Shown here: in pieces, positions 12,001-20,880 of the stretch
Position numbering within the stretch: the first letter of the stretch is position 1
Layout of the letters: every line of letters starts with the position of its first letter
Assembly: GCF_032164335.1 (NCBI RefSeq)
Contig: NZ_CP134152.1
Coordinates: 3,720,001-3,784,000 of the forward strand
Direction: 5' to 3'
From: Winslowiella toletana
Lineage (GTDB): Bacteria; Pseudomonadota; Gammaproteobacteria; Enterobacterales; Enterobacteriaceae
DNA: 64,000 nt
Notes under the pieces: model-generated
What the model saw: only the letters and a program-made list of their open reading frames with translations
What the model was told of the DNA's origin: nothing
The model's database searches: none
Translations under genes and position numbers: made by a program

Positions 12001-15000
12001 TGCCCGCCGCGTCCAGCACCGTGGTGTACGACTTCTCGCCGACCGTCACCGTCACCACGTCACCCGCCGCCGCCCCGCTCACCGAGCCGGAGACGATCAG
12101 CGCCTGCCCGTGCTCCGCCGCGTTGATCACGTCGTCGCCCGCCACGGTGTTGATGCGCAGCTCCGGCACGGTGGTGTCCACCAGCACGCTGCTGCCCGCG
12201 CCAGCCGGGTTCCCCGCCTTGTCCGCCACGCTCGCCGTCACGCCGGCAACACCGTCGGCGATGCCCGCCAGGTCCGCCGCCGGCACGTCCAGCGTCCAGC
12301 TGCCGTCCGCCAGCACCTCAGTGCTGTACTCCCGCCCGTTAAAGGTCACGGTGACGGTCTGCCCCGCCTCCGCCGTGCTGGTGCCGCTCAGGGTCAGGTC
12401 GCGCCCCGCCTCCGCCGCGTTCAGCACGTTGTTTTCACTGATAACGCCGATGGTCAGCGACGGCGCCGTGGCGTCCACGCTGTAGCCCTGCTGCGCCGCC
12501 GCGGCGTTGCCGCTGACGCTGCTGACGCTCGCCTGCACCACCGCGTCGCCGTCCTTCAGCCCCGCAAGGTCCGCGGCCGGCACCGTCAGGCTCCAGTTGC
12601 CGTCGGCGTCAACCTCGGTGCGGTACGTCCTGCCGCCGAACGTCACGGTCACCGGCTGACCGGCCTCCACGTTCGCCGTCGCGCCCGACAGCACCAGGTC
12701 CTGGCCCTTCTCCGCCGCGTTAAGCACGTTGTCCGCCGTCACGCTGCCGACGGTGATCGCCACCGCCGCCAGGTCCACGGTCACGCCGTGGCTGATGCTC
12801 ACCGGGTTGCCGGCGCTGCTTTCGCCCGCCACAGTCACGGTGACGCTGCCCGCGGCCCAGCCGCCGACGTCCGCCGCCGGCACCGCCGCGCTCCAGCTGC
12901 CGTCCGCCAGCACCGTCGCCGGGTACTCCGCCCCGTTGATGGTCACGGTCAGGTTGCTGCCCGCCGCCAGCCCGGTGCTGCTGCCGGTGACGATCAGGTT
13001 CTGGCCGTGCTCGATGACGTTGATCACGTCGTCGCCCGCCACCGTGTCAACGCGCAGCCCCGGCAGGTTGGCGTCAATCACAAAATCAAGCGACGCCGAG
13101 CCGCTGTTGCCCACGCCGTTGGTCACGCTGACGCCCGCGGTCAGCGCGCCGTTGCCCAGCGCCGTCAGCACTCCGGCAGGCAGCTCAACCGACCAGCTCA
13201 GGTCGTCGTTGACGGTGGTGGTGTACTCCCGGCCGCCGACGGTCACGGTCACGTTGTCGCCCGCGGCCGCGTTGGTTACCCGCCCGCTCAGGGTCTGGCC
13301 GGACGCCACTTCCGCGGCGTTAACCACGTTGTCGCCCGCCAGCGTGTTGATGGTGACCACCGGCAGCGCGCTGTCGACGCGCACGTCGTGCGTGGCGCTG
13401 GCGCTGTTGCCAATCGCGTCGGTGACGGCGGCGCTGACGGTGTAGTTGGCCTCGCCCAGCGCGCCCACCGCCGATGCCGGCACGGTCACGCTCCAGCTGC
13501 CGTCCGCGCCGGTGGTGGTGTTGTAGTTAATGCCGTTCAGGGTCACCGTGACCTGGGTGCCCTCCGGCTGGTTGCTGCTGCCGAAAAGCTGCAGGTCGGC
13601 CCCTTTCTCGGTGGCGTTGATCACGTCGTCGCCAGAAATGGTGTCGACAGCCAGCTCCGGCGCGCTCAGGTTGACCTCCACGCCGTGCGTGGTGCTGCCG
13701 CTGTTGCCCGCCTTATCCGTCAGCGCCGCCGTGATGGTGTAATTACCGGCATTCAGTGCGCCCACGTCCGCCGCCGGCACGCCCACGCTCCAGTTGCCCG
13801 CCGCGTCCAGCGTGGTGGTGTACGACTTCTCGCCGACCGTCACCGTCACCACGTCACCCGCCGCCGCCCCGCTCACCGAGCCGGAGACGATCAGCGCCTG
13901 CCCGTGCTCCGCCGCGTTGATCACGTCGTCGCCCGCCACGGTGTTGATGCGCAGCTCCGGCACGGTGGTGTCCACCAGCACGCTGCTGCCCGCGCCAGCC
14001 GGGTTCCCCGCCTTGTCCGCCACGCTCGCCGTCACGCCGGCAACACCGTCGGCGATGCCCGCCAGGTCCGCCGCCGGCACGTCCAGCGTCCAGCTGCCGT
14101 CCGCCAGCACCTCAGTGCTGTACTCCCGCCCGTTAAAGGTCACGGTGACGGTCTGCCCCGCCTCCGCCGTGCTGGTGCCGCTCAGGGTCAGGTCGCGCCC
14201 CGCCTCCGCCGCGTTCAGCACGTTGTTTTCACTGATAACGCCGATGGTCAGCGACGGCGCCGTGGCGTCCACGCTGTAGCCCTGCTGCGCCGCCGCGGCG
14301 TTGCCGCTGACGCTGCTGACGCTCGCCTGCACCACCGCGTCGCCGTCCTTCAGCCCCGCAAGGTCCGCGGCCGGCACCGTCAGGCTCCAGTTGCCGTCGG
14401 CGTCAACCTCGGTGCGGTACGTCCTGCCGCCGAACGTCACGGTCACCGGCTGACCGGCCTCCACGTTCGCCGTCGCGCCCGACAGCACCAGGTCCTGGCC
14501 CTTCTCCGCCGCGTTCAGCACGTTGTCCGCCGTCACGCTGCCGACGGTGATCGCCACCGCCGCCAGGTCCACGGTCACGCCGTGGCTGATGCTCACCGGG
14601 TTGCCGGCGGCGCTTTCGCCCGCCACCGTCACGGTGACGCTGCCCGCCGCCCAGCCGCCGACGTCCGCCGCCGGCACCGCCGCGCTCCAGCTGCCGTCCG
14701 CCAGCACCGTCGCCGGGTACTCCGCCCCGTTGATGGTCACGGTCAGGTTGCTGCCCGCCGCCAGCCCGCTGCTGCTGCCGGTGACGATCAGGTTCTGGCC
14801 GTGCTCGATGACGTTGATCACGTCGTCGCCCGCCACCGTGTCGACGCGCAGCCCCGGCAGGTTGGCGTCAATCACAAAATCAAGCGACGCCGAGCCGCTG
14901 TTGCCCACGCCGTTGGTCACGCTGACGCCCGCGGTCAGCGCGCCGTTGCCCAGCGCCGTCAGCACCCCGGCCGGCAGCTCAACCGACCAGCTCAGGTCGT

Positions 15001-17240
15001 CGTTGACGGTGGTGGTGTACTCCCGGCCGCCGACGGTCACGGTCACGTTGTCGCCCGCGGCGGCGTTGGTTACCCGCCCGCTCAGGGTCTGGCCGGACGC
15101 CACTTCCGCGGCGTTAACCACGTTGTCGCCCGCCAGCGTGTTGATGGTGACGGCCGGCAGCGCGCTGTCGACGCGCACGTCGTGCGTGGCGCTGGCGCTG
15201 TTGCCGATGGCGTCGGTGACGGCGGCGCTGACGGTGTAGTTGGCCTCGCCCAGCGCGCCCACCGCCGATGCCGGCACGGTCACGCTCCAGCTGCCGTCCG
15301 CGCCGGTGGTGGTGTTGTAGTTAATGCCGTTCAGGGTCACCGTGACCTGGGTGCCCTCCGGCTGGTTGCTGCTGCCGGAAAGCTGCAGGTCGGCCCCTTT
15401 CTCGGTGGCGTTGATCACGTCGTCGCCGGAAATAGTATCGACAGCCAGCTCCGGCGCGCTCAGGTTGACCGCCACGTCGTGCGTGGTGCTGCCGCTGTTG
15501 CCCGCCTTATCCGTCAGCGCCGCCGTGATGGTGTAATTACCGGCATTAAGTGCGCTCACGTCCGCCGCCGGCACGCCCACGCTCCAGTTGCCCGCCGCGT
15601 CCAGCACCGTGGTGTACGACTTCTCGCCGACCGTCACCGTCACCACGTCACCCGCCGCCGCCCCGCTCACCGAGCCGGAGACGATCAGCGCCTGCCCGTG
15701 CTCCGCCGCGTTGATCACGTCGTCGCCCGCCACGGTGTTGATGCGCAGCTCCGGCACGGTGGTGTCCACCAGCACGCTGCTGCCCGCGCCTGCCGGGTTG
15801 CCCGCCTTGTCCGCCACGCTCGCCGTCACGCCGGCAACACCGTCGGCGATGCCCGCCAGGTCCGCCGCCGGCACGTCCAGCGTCCAGCTGCCGTCCGCCA
15901 GCACCTCAGTGCTGTACTCCCGCCCGTTAAAGGTCACGGTGACGGTCTGCCCCGCCTCCGCCGTGCTGGTCCCGCTCAGGGTCAGGTCACGCCCCGCCTC
16001 CGCCGCGTTCAGAATGTTGTTTTCACTGATAACGCCGATGGTCAGCGACGGCGCCGTGGCGTCCACGCTGTAGCCCTGCTGCGCCGCCGCCGCGTTGCCG
16101 CTGACGCTGCTGACGCTCGCCTGCACCACCGCGTCGCCGTCCTTCAGCCCCGCCAGGTCCGCGGCCGGCACCGTCAGGCTCCAGTTGCCGTCGGCGTCAA
16201 CCTCGGTGCGGTACGTCCTGCCGCCGAACGTCACGGTTACCGGCTGACCGGCCTCCACGTTCGCCGTCGCGCCCGACAGCACCAGGTCCTGGCCCTTCTC
16301 CGCCGCGTTCAGCACGTTGTCCGCCGTCACGCTGCCGACGGTGATCGCCACCGCCGCCAGGTCCACGGTCACGCCGTGGCTGATGCTCACCGGGTTGCCG
16401 GCGGCGCTTTCGCCCGCCACCGTCACGGTGACGCTGCCCGCGGCCCAGCCGCCGACGTCCGCCGCCGGCACCGCCGCGCTCCAGCTGCCGTCCGCCAGCA
16501 CCGTCGCCGGGTACTCCGCCCCGTTGATGGTCACGGTCAGGCTGCTGCCCGCCGCCAGCCCGGTGCTGCTGCCGGTGACGATCAGGTTCTGGCCGTGCTC
16601 GATGACGTTGATCACGTCGTCGCCCGCCACCGTGTCGACGCGCAGCCCCGGCAGGTTGGCGTCAATCACAAAATCAAGCGACGCCGAGCCGCTGTTGCCC
16701 ACGCCGTTGGTCACGCTGACGCCCGCGGTCAGCGCGCCGTTGCCCAGCGCCGTCAGCACGTCGCTGCCCAGCTCAAGGCTCCAGCTCAGGTCGTCGTTGA
16801 CGGTGGTGGTGTACTCCCGGCCGCCGACGGTCACGGTCACCGTGTCGCCCGCGGCCGCGTTGGTTACCCGCCCGCTCAGGGTCTGGCCGGACGCCACTTC
16901 CGCGGCGTTAACCACGTTGTCGCCCGCCAGCGTGTTGATGGTGACCACCGGCAGCGCGCTGTCGACGCGCACGTCGTGCGTATCTGAAGCGCTATTGCCA
17001 ATCGCGTCGGTGACGGCGGCGCTGACGGTGTAGTTGGCCTCGCCCAGCGCGCCTACCGCAGCTGGAGGTACGATCAGGCTCCAGCTGCCGTCCGCCGCGG
17101 TGGTGGTGGTGTAATTAATGCCGTTCAGGGTCACCGTTACCTGGGTACCCTCCGGCTGGTTGCTGCTGCCGGAAAGCTGCAGGCCAGACACTTTTTCGAC
17201 GGCGTTGATCACATCGTCGACAGCCAGCGTATTGATGCTA
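4400..17240 (-). repeat. Array of ~1.8-kb six-domain super-repeats inside the adhesin gene
   Basis: One sequence anchor recurs at 5035, 6832, 8629, 10932, 12729, 14523 and 16317. The spacings are 1797, 1797, 2303, 1797, 1794 and 1794 bp. Each unit holds six immunoglobulin-like domains of about 99 residues, so about 598-599 codons, always in the same order by their opening motifs: DDVINATEK, DNVVNAAEV, DDVINVIEH, DNVLNAAEK, NNVLNAAEA, DDVINAAEH. Copies are almost identical at the DNA level and very GC-rich, with third codon positions nearly all G or C. The same six-domain order continues from about 17200 to 20000 in a strongly diverged, ordinary-composition form. The 2303-bp spacing marks the damaged duplication at 8750-9690. 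The array is coding sequence, not a CRISPR or a mobile element. Confidence 0.9.
9090..9670 (-). other. Frame-breaking junction: noisy partial duplication with indels in the adhesin repeats
   Basis: Compared with the equivalent positions in neighbouring super-repeats, this stretch has several defects. One base is missing at about 9096 and about seven are missing near 9210. There is an abrupt jump near 9243 back to sequence already present at about 8755. Near 9270-9290 there is an insertion of about a dozen bases and a 3-base loss, with another 3-base loss near 9345. One base is missing near 9665, where GTGTCGCCC has become GTGTCCCC. The jump creates a second, imperfect copy of about 8755-9240, offset by about 507 bp, which explains the 2303-bp repeat spacing. 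The rest of the 20-kb gene shows no such indels. The clustering suggests a repeat-collapse or consensus error in assembly. A real recombination scar is the alternative. Confidence 0.8.
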
Positions 17241-20200
17241 ATTTCCGGCGTTGCCGTATTGACTGTCACATCCAGCACATTGCTTCCGGTGTTACCAGCC
17301 TGATCAGTAACAGAAACGCTAATGCTCAAGCTGCCGTCTGCCAGCCCCTGAATAACCGATGCAGGAAGCCCCAGACTCCAGTTACCGTTGGCATCAACCA
17401 CAGTGGTGTATTGCTGATTATTGAGGGTAACGGTGACAATATCGCCCGCTGCTGCGCCGGTCACGGAGCCGGTCAGTACCTGCGCCTGGCCGTGTGCAGC
17501 CTGGTTAATAGTATTGGTGCTGGTGACAAAATCATTGATTGTGACCTGAGGAATGGTTGCATCAACCAGCCCGGCACGATCGGCACTGCTGTTATTGCCG
17601 GCGACATCGCTAACGCTGGCAGTAACAGTAACGATACCGTCATTCAGCTCAGCGACATCCGCAGCCGGAACACTCAGCTGCCAGGTGCCGTCATTCTGCA
17701 CGGTGGTTTCATACTGTTTACCGTTAAGCATAACGGTTACAGGCTGACCGGCCTCGGCATTAGATGTTCCGCTAAGGACCAGATCCTGTTGCGCTTCAGC
17801 AGCATTGATGACGTTGTCTGAGGCGATACTATCAATCGTCAGGGTCGGTGCCTGAGTATCCACCGTCACTACGCGTGAAGTATCAGCGCTATTGCCGTTA
17901 ACATTGGTCACACTGACGTCAATCTGTGCGCGTCCATCGGTCAGATTTTCCATTGCACTGGCCGGCAGCGTAAGGCTCCATGAGCCATCTTCTTCTACCT
18001 GAGCCGTAAAGGTCTGACCGGCAAATTTCACCACCACCGTCTGTCCGGCTTCAACACCTTGTGTCTGTCCAGAGAGCGTCAGATCGCTGCCTTTTTCTGC
18101 AGCATTAAGCATGTCGTCGCTGGATACGGTATCGAGAGTGACGGCGACAGCGTTAAGATCAAGCACAACAGGATGCTCAACGCTCACCGTATTGCCCCAG
18201 TTATCTTCTGCGCTGGCGGTCACAACAATTTGACCTTCCGGCCAGTTTTGCAAGTCTGCCGCAGGCACCCCAATCTGCCAGCTGCCATTGCTGGTCACTA
18301 CCGTTTGGTAGTCAATACCGTTAATCGATACAGTAACCTGCGAGCCCGCTGCCAGATGGCTGCTGGAGCCGGTAACGGTGAGGTCCTGGCGCTGCTCAAT
18401 GGCGTTAATGACGTCATCACCAGAAATGGTGTTTACACGCAGCCCTGGCAGCTCCGCGTTGATGTTGATGTCGCGCTCACCGCTTCCGGTATTGCCATTA
18501 GTATTGGTTACCGAAGCGCTGAAGGTCAGGTTACCATCACCGAATGACTGTAGGTCACTCGCCGGAATCGTCACGCTCCAGGTCAGATCACTGCCAACCT
18601 CTGCGCTGTAGTTTTTGCCCCCGACAATAATCGAGACGATATCGCCGGCGCTGGCGCCTGTTACACGGCCACTTAACGTCTGGTCAACCGCGACTTCGGC
18701 GTTGTTCACCAGGTTATCGCCGGCAAATGTGTTAATGAATACCTGTGGTAACGCGGTATCCACCAGCAGATTTCCCTCTGCGGAACCTGAATTACCCACG
18801 CTGTCTGTACCGCTGACGGTGACCTTGTATATGGTGTTCGCAAGGTTCAGCACGTCGGTAACCGGAACCTGTAAAGACCAGACGCCACCTTCTACCGTGG
18901 TCTGATAAGTCACATTATTCAGGGTGACAGTGACATTACTGCCGTCAGCCAGATTACTGGTGCCGCTCAGCGTCAGAGGTTGCAACGCTTCCTGAGCATT
19001 GAGTACGTTATCCTGGCTTATCGTATCCAGGGTGAATTCAGGAGGTGCACCACTCAAGGTGACGTTGTGAGTAGCATTACCGGTGTTGCCGGCTGCATCG
19101 GTAACCGATACCGACAGGGTGTGATTGCCTTCACCTAACGCGCTGATGGCAGAAGCCGGTACGCCTACGCTCCAGCTACCATTAGCCTGCACAACGCCAG
19201 TGTAGGTTTGTCCATTAAGCGTAACCGTAACGACATCACCCGCCGCCGCGCCAGCAGCCTGGCCGGAAATGATCTGTGCCTGACCCTGCTCGCTGGTATT
19301 AAGCACATCATCGCCCGCCACGGTATTCACGGTGACGACAGGTGCTGCGGTATCCACCGCGAAATTGGCCGTGCTGGAACTGGTGTTGCCGGCTTTATCG
19401 CTGACGCTGGCCGTCAGGGTGTGATCGCCTTCAGCCAGGTTTTTTACCTCGCTGGCACTGAGGGTGAGTGACCAGGTGCCATCACTGCCTACGGTCGCCG
19501 TGTGGGTCTGACCGTTCAACGTTACGGTTACCGTCTGGCCGGCTTCAGCATTGGTTTTTCCGCTGAGGACCACCGGCTGACCCTGCTCAGCCGCATTGAT
19601 AATATTATCCTGCGCAACAGTGTCTACTGAGAGCGTTGGCGCACGGGTATCGACATTCAGCGTCTGATTAGCGGTGACGTTATTGCCCGCAGCATCTTTA
19701 CCGCTTACCGTCACCGTCCAGGTGCCATCAGTCAGCGCAGCTGCATCGGCCACCGGTACATTCACGCTCCACGCACCGTTAGCCCCCACTTCCGCAGAGT
19801 AGGTTTTACCGTTCAGCGTTACGCTAAGTGCGGTGCCCTGTGCCAGGTTGGTACTGGCGCCAGAAAGGGTGAAGCCAGCCGATTGCTCGCTGGCATTGAT
19901 CACGTTATCACCGGCAATCGTACCAGGCGTCACCGTCGCCTCAGCAGTTGAGACGGTTAACGTGATATTGCCCGCAGAAGTGGTTTTGCTGCCATCGATC
20001 TGCACTACCGACCAGCTATGCTCACCGTCGGTTTGCACCGGCAGTTTGACTGTCCAGCTGCCGTTGCTGCCTACCATAGTGCTGGCAATGGTGTTACCGC
20101 TGCTGTCTTTAATCTGAATCGTTGCGCCGGGCTGGCCGGTACCGTTGAAAGTCGGGGTGCTGTCATCAGTCACATCCCCCGCGCTCAGTAAGCCTTGCTT

Positions 20201-20758
20201 ATCGCCCTGCTTATCGCTCACCAAAAAGGTCGGCGTCGCGCTTTCGACTTCCTGAGTATTGTCGATAACTTCGGTTCTGGTGTCGCCACTGCCGCCATTC
20301 GCCAGCAGCGCGCCAATGGCTCCGCCGCCGAGGGCTGCACCGGCAATCCATCCCCATGGCGCATCACTCAGCAGGCTGCCCTGCTCAAGCAATGGCTCAA
20401 TGCTGCTAATGGGCGTGGCCTGTGCGGTTAACTCTGTAGCAGCCAGTCCGGCGCTTTCACCGGTGTCGGCAAACGTGATATGCGTCAGTTCTTGCTGATC
20501 ATTGAAAACCAGCTCAGAGTGGGTTTTCCCCTCAGCATCTTCAACGAAGTAATTATTACAACGGATGACGCTGCCATCCTTCATGTAGATCAGCAGGTCT
20601 TTACCCTGGCGGACGTAGCGTGCGACATCCTGGGCTGATCCGTTGATTTCGATTACGCTGGGTGCTGAAACGGCAACGGATAAATTTCCTTCGCCGGTAA
20701 TTACCGTTTTTTCGGCTGAATTACGAATAATTACATTAATATTCTTTACTGAACTCAT
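9656..20758 (-). CDS. bapA: Giant BapA-like biofilm adhesin, N-terminal 3700 residues (truncated by frameshift)
   Basis: This is a surface adhesin of the BapA/LapA type, expected to leave the cell by type I secretion and to support biofilm formation. Residues 1-130 match the BapA prefix-like domain, including YVRQGKDLLIYMKDGSVIRC. A hydrophobic glycine-rich stretch follows at residues 135-153 (WGWIAGAALGGGAIGALLA), then a first Ig-like domain near 197-270. From about residue 280 there are 34 complete Ig-like domains of about 99 residues, plus one cut off, each opening with a D-D/N-V-I/L-N motif and containing GSWS and AGN signatures. The ATG at 20758 has a good ribosome binding site (GGAAGGAAAACA before the start). 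The reading frame ends at 9656 only because a base is missing near 9665; the homologous sequence resumes in another phase. The first 11 domains are diverged and of normal composition, later ones nearly identical and GC-rich. The bapA name rests on the prefix domain and the adjacent TolC gene. Confidence 0.85.
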   Translation of the reverse strand: MSSVKNINVIIRNSAEKTVITGEGNLSVAVSAPSVIEINGSAQDVARYVRQGKDLLIYMKDGSVIRCNNYFVEDAEGKTHSELVFNDQQELTHITFADTGESAGLAATELTAQATPISSIEPLLEQGSLLSDAPWGWIAGAALGGGAIGALLANGGSGDTRTEVIDNTQEVESATPTFLVSDKQGDKQGLLSAGDVTDDSTPTFNGTGQPGATIQIKDSSGNTIASTMVGSNGSWTVKLPVQTDGEHSWSVVQIDGSKTTSAGNITLTVSTAEATVTPGTIAGDNVINASEQSAGFTLSGASTNLAQGTALSVTLNGKTYSAEVGANGAWSVNVPVADAAALTDGTWTVTVSGKDAAGNNVTANQTLNVDTRAPTLSVDTVAQDNIINAAEQGQPVVLSGKTNAEAGQTVTVTLNGQTHTATVGSDGTWSLTLSASEVKNLAEGDHTLTASVSDKAGNTSSSTANFAVDTAAPVVTVNTVAGDDVLNTSEQGQAQIISGQAAGAAAGDVVTVTLNGQTYTGVVQANGSWSVGVPASAISALGEGNHTLSVSVTDAAGNTGNATHNVTLSGAPPEFTLDTISQDNVLNAQEALQPLTLSGTSNLADGSNVTVTLNNVTYQTTVEGGVWSLQVPVTDVLNLANTIYKVTVSGTDSVGNSGSAEGNLLVDTALPQVFINTFAGDNLVNNAEVAVDQTLSGRVTGASAGDIVSIIVGGKNYSAEVGSDLTWSVTIPASDLQSFGDGNLTFSASVTNTNGNTGSGERDININAELPGLRVNTISGDDVINAIEQRQDLTVTGSSSHLAAGSQVTVSINGIDYQTVVTSNGSWQIGVPAADLQNWPEGQIVVTASAEDNWGNTVSVEHPVVLDLNAVAVTLDTVSSDDMLNAAEKGSDLTLSGQTQGVEAGQTVVVKFAGQTFTAQVEEDGSWSLTLPASAMENLTDGRAQIDVSVTNVNGNSADTSRVVTVDTQAPTLTIDSIASDNVINAAEAQQDLVLSGTSNAEAGQPVTVMLNGKQYETTVQNDGTWQLSVPAADVAELNDGIVTVTASVSDVAGNNSSADRAGLVDATIPQVTINDFVTSTNTINQAAHGQAQVLTGSVTGAAAGDIVTVTLNNQQYTTVVDANGNWSLGLPASVIQGLADGSLSISVSVTDQAGNTGSNVLDVTVNTATPEISINTLAVDDVINAVEKVSGLQLSGSSNQPEGTQVTVTLNGINYTTTTAADGSWSLIVPPAAVGALGEANYTVSAAVTDAIGNSASDTHDVRVDSALPVVTINTLAGDNVVNAAEVASGQTLSGRVTNAAAGDTVTVTVGGREYTTTVNDDLSWSLELGSDVLTALGNGALTAGVSVTNGVGNSGSASLDFVIDANLPGLRVDTVAGDDVINVIEHGQNLIVTGSSTGLAAGSSLTVTINGAEYPATVLADGSWSAAVPAADVGGWAAGSVTVTVAGESAAGNPVSISHGVTVDLAAVAITVGSVTADNVLNAAEKGQDLVLSGATANVEAGQPVTVTFGGRTYRTEVDADGNWSLTVPAADLAGLKDGDAVVQASVSSVSGNAAAAQQGYSVDATAPSLTIGVISENNILNAAEAGRDLTLSGTSTAEAGQTVTVTFNGREYSTEVLADGSWTLDVPAADLAGIADGVAGVTASVADKAGNPAGAGSSVLVDTTVPELRINTVAGDDVINAAEHGQALIVSGSVSGAAAGDVVTVTVGEKSYTTVLDAAGNWSVGVPAADVSALNAGNYTITAALTDKAGNSGSTTHDVAVNLSAPELAVDTISGDDVINATEKGADLQLSGSSNQPEGTQVTVTLNGINYNTTTGADGSWSVTVPASAVGALGEANYTVSAAVTDAIGNSASATHDVRVDSALPAVTINTLAGDNVVNAAEVASGQTLSGRVTNAAAGDNVTVTVGGREYTTTVNDDLSWSVELPAGVLTALGNGALTAGVSVTNGVGNSGSASLDFVIDANLPGLRVDTVAGDDVINVIEHGQNLIVTGSSSGLAAGSNLTVTINGAEYPATVLADGSWSAAVPAADVGGWAAGSVTVTVAGESAAGNPVSISHGVTVDLAAVAITVGSVTADNVLNAAEKGQDLVLSGATANVEAGQPVTVTFGGRTYRTEVDADGNWSLTVPAADLAGLKDGDAVVQASVSSVSGNAAAAQQGYSVDATAPSLTIGVISENNVLNAAEAGRDLTLSGTSTAEAGQTVTVTFNGREYSTEVLADGSWTLDVPAADLAGIADGVAGVTASVADKAGNPAGAGSSVLVDTTVPELRINTVAGDDVINAAEHGQALIVSGSVSGAAAGDVVTVTVGEKSYTTTLDAAGNWSVGVPAADVGALNAGNYTITAALTDKAGNSGSTTHGVEVNLSAPELAVDTISGDDVINATEKGADLQLFGSSNQPEGTQVTVTLNGINYNTTTGADGSWSVTVPASAVGALGEANYTVSAAVTDAIGNSASATHDVRVDSALPVVTINTLAGDNVVNAAEVASGQTLSGRVTNAAAGDNVTVTVGGREYTTTVNDDLSWSVELPAGVLTALGNGALTAGVSVTNGVGNSGSASLDFVIDANLPGLRVDTVAGDDVINVIEHGQNLIVTGSSTGLAAGSNLTVTINGAEYPATVLADGSWSAAVPAADVGGWAAGSVTVTVAGESSAGNPVSISHGVTVDLAAVAITVGSVTADNVLNAAEKGQDLVLSGATANVEAGQPVTVTFGGRTYRTEVDADGNWSLTVPAADLAGLKDGDAVVQASVSSVSGNAAAAQQGYSVDATAPSLTIGVISENNVLNAAEAGRDLTLSGTSTAEAGQTVTVTFNGREYSTEVLADGSWTLDVPAADLAGIADGVAGVTASVADKAGNPAGAGSSVLVDTTVPELRINTVAGDDVINAAEHGQALIVSGSVSGAAAGDVVTVTVGEKSYTTVLDAAGNWSVGVPAADVGALNAGAYTITAALTDKAGNSGSTTHDVAVNLSTPVLTIDTISGDDLINNAEKTQDLVISGSATGLVSGTVVTVVLNGKAYSAEVDAEGNWSTTVPADQVSSLGEALYDVSASATNSVGNSASTTHTINVESVLPGVIINAVAGDDVINAAELAAGQTLSGRVTNAAEGDTVTVTVGGREYTTTVNADLSWSLELGSDVLTALGNGALTIGASVTNVAGNSGSATRDVTVDANLPGLRIDTVAGDDVINVIEHGQNLIVTGSSSGLAAGSSLTVTINGAEYPATVLADGSWSAAVPAADVGGWAAGSVTVTAAGESAAGNPVSISHGVTVDLAAVAITVGSVTADNVLNAAEKGQDLVLSGATANVEAGQPVTVTFGGRTYRTEVDADGNWSLTVPAADLAGLKDGDAVVQAGVSSVSGNAATAGREYSVDATAPSLTIGVISENNVLNAAEAGRDLTLSGTSTAEAGQTVTVTFNGREYSTEVLANGSWTLDVPAADLAGIADGVAGVTASVADKAGNPASASHNLTVDVTVPVVTINTVAGDDVINLAEHGQAQVISGSASGAAAGDRVTVTVGGQSYTTVLDAAGNWSVGLPAAAVSALQDGTETIAVSVTDAAGNTGGGTRDVSVDTGLPSLGFDAISGDNVLNAAEKGQDLTVSGTSSGLAENTAVTVTLNGKTYDATTAADGSWSLTVPAADLAALGEANYTLSATASSGVGNSVSAGAGLQVNTALPGVFINAVAGDDVINAAELAAGQTLSGRVTNAAEGTR

Positions 20759-20880
20759 ATTGTTTTCCTTCCAGGTGTGAAGTGCCTGTGAGTATTCCGC
20801 TAAAAAGGATGTAGCGATCCCTGAGAAAATTTCCCATCGTTACAAGAATTATTTCAGCAGCCGCAGCCGCTATGTGTTTC

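Noticed and set aside
10313..16987. 2224-codon open frame on the plus strand (and a similar one at 4416-9242)
   Set aside because: It runs antisense through the adhesin repeats, repeats with the same period, has an unnatural His/Arg/Val/Ala composition and no independent ribosome binding site. It is a by-product of GC-rich codon bias.
4400..17240. Regularly spaced near-identical repeats that could suggest a CRISPR array or tandem mobile element
   Set aside because: Unit length is about 1.8 kb with 300-bp sub-units in a continuous protein-coding frame; there are no short direct repeats with unique spacers and no transposase.
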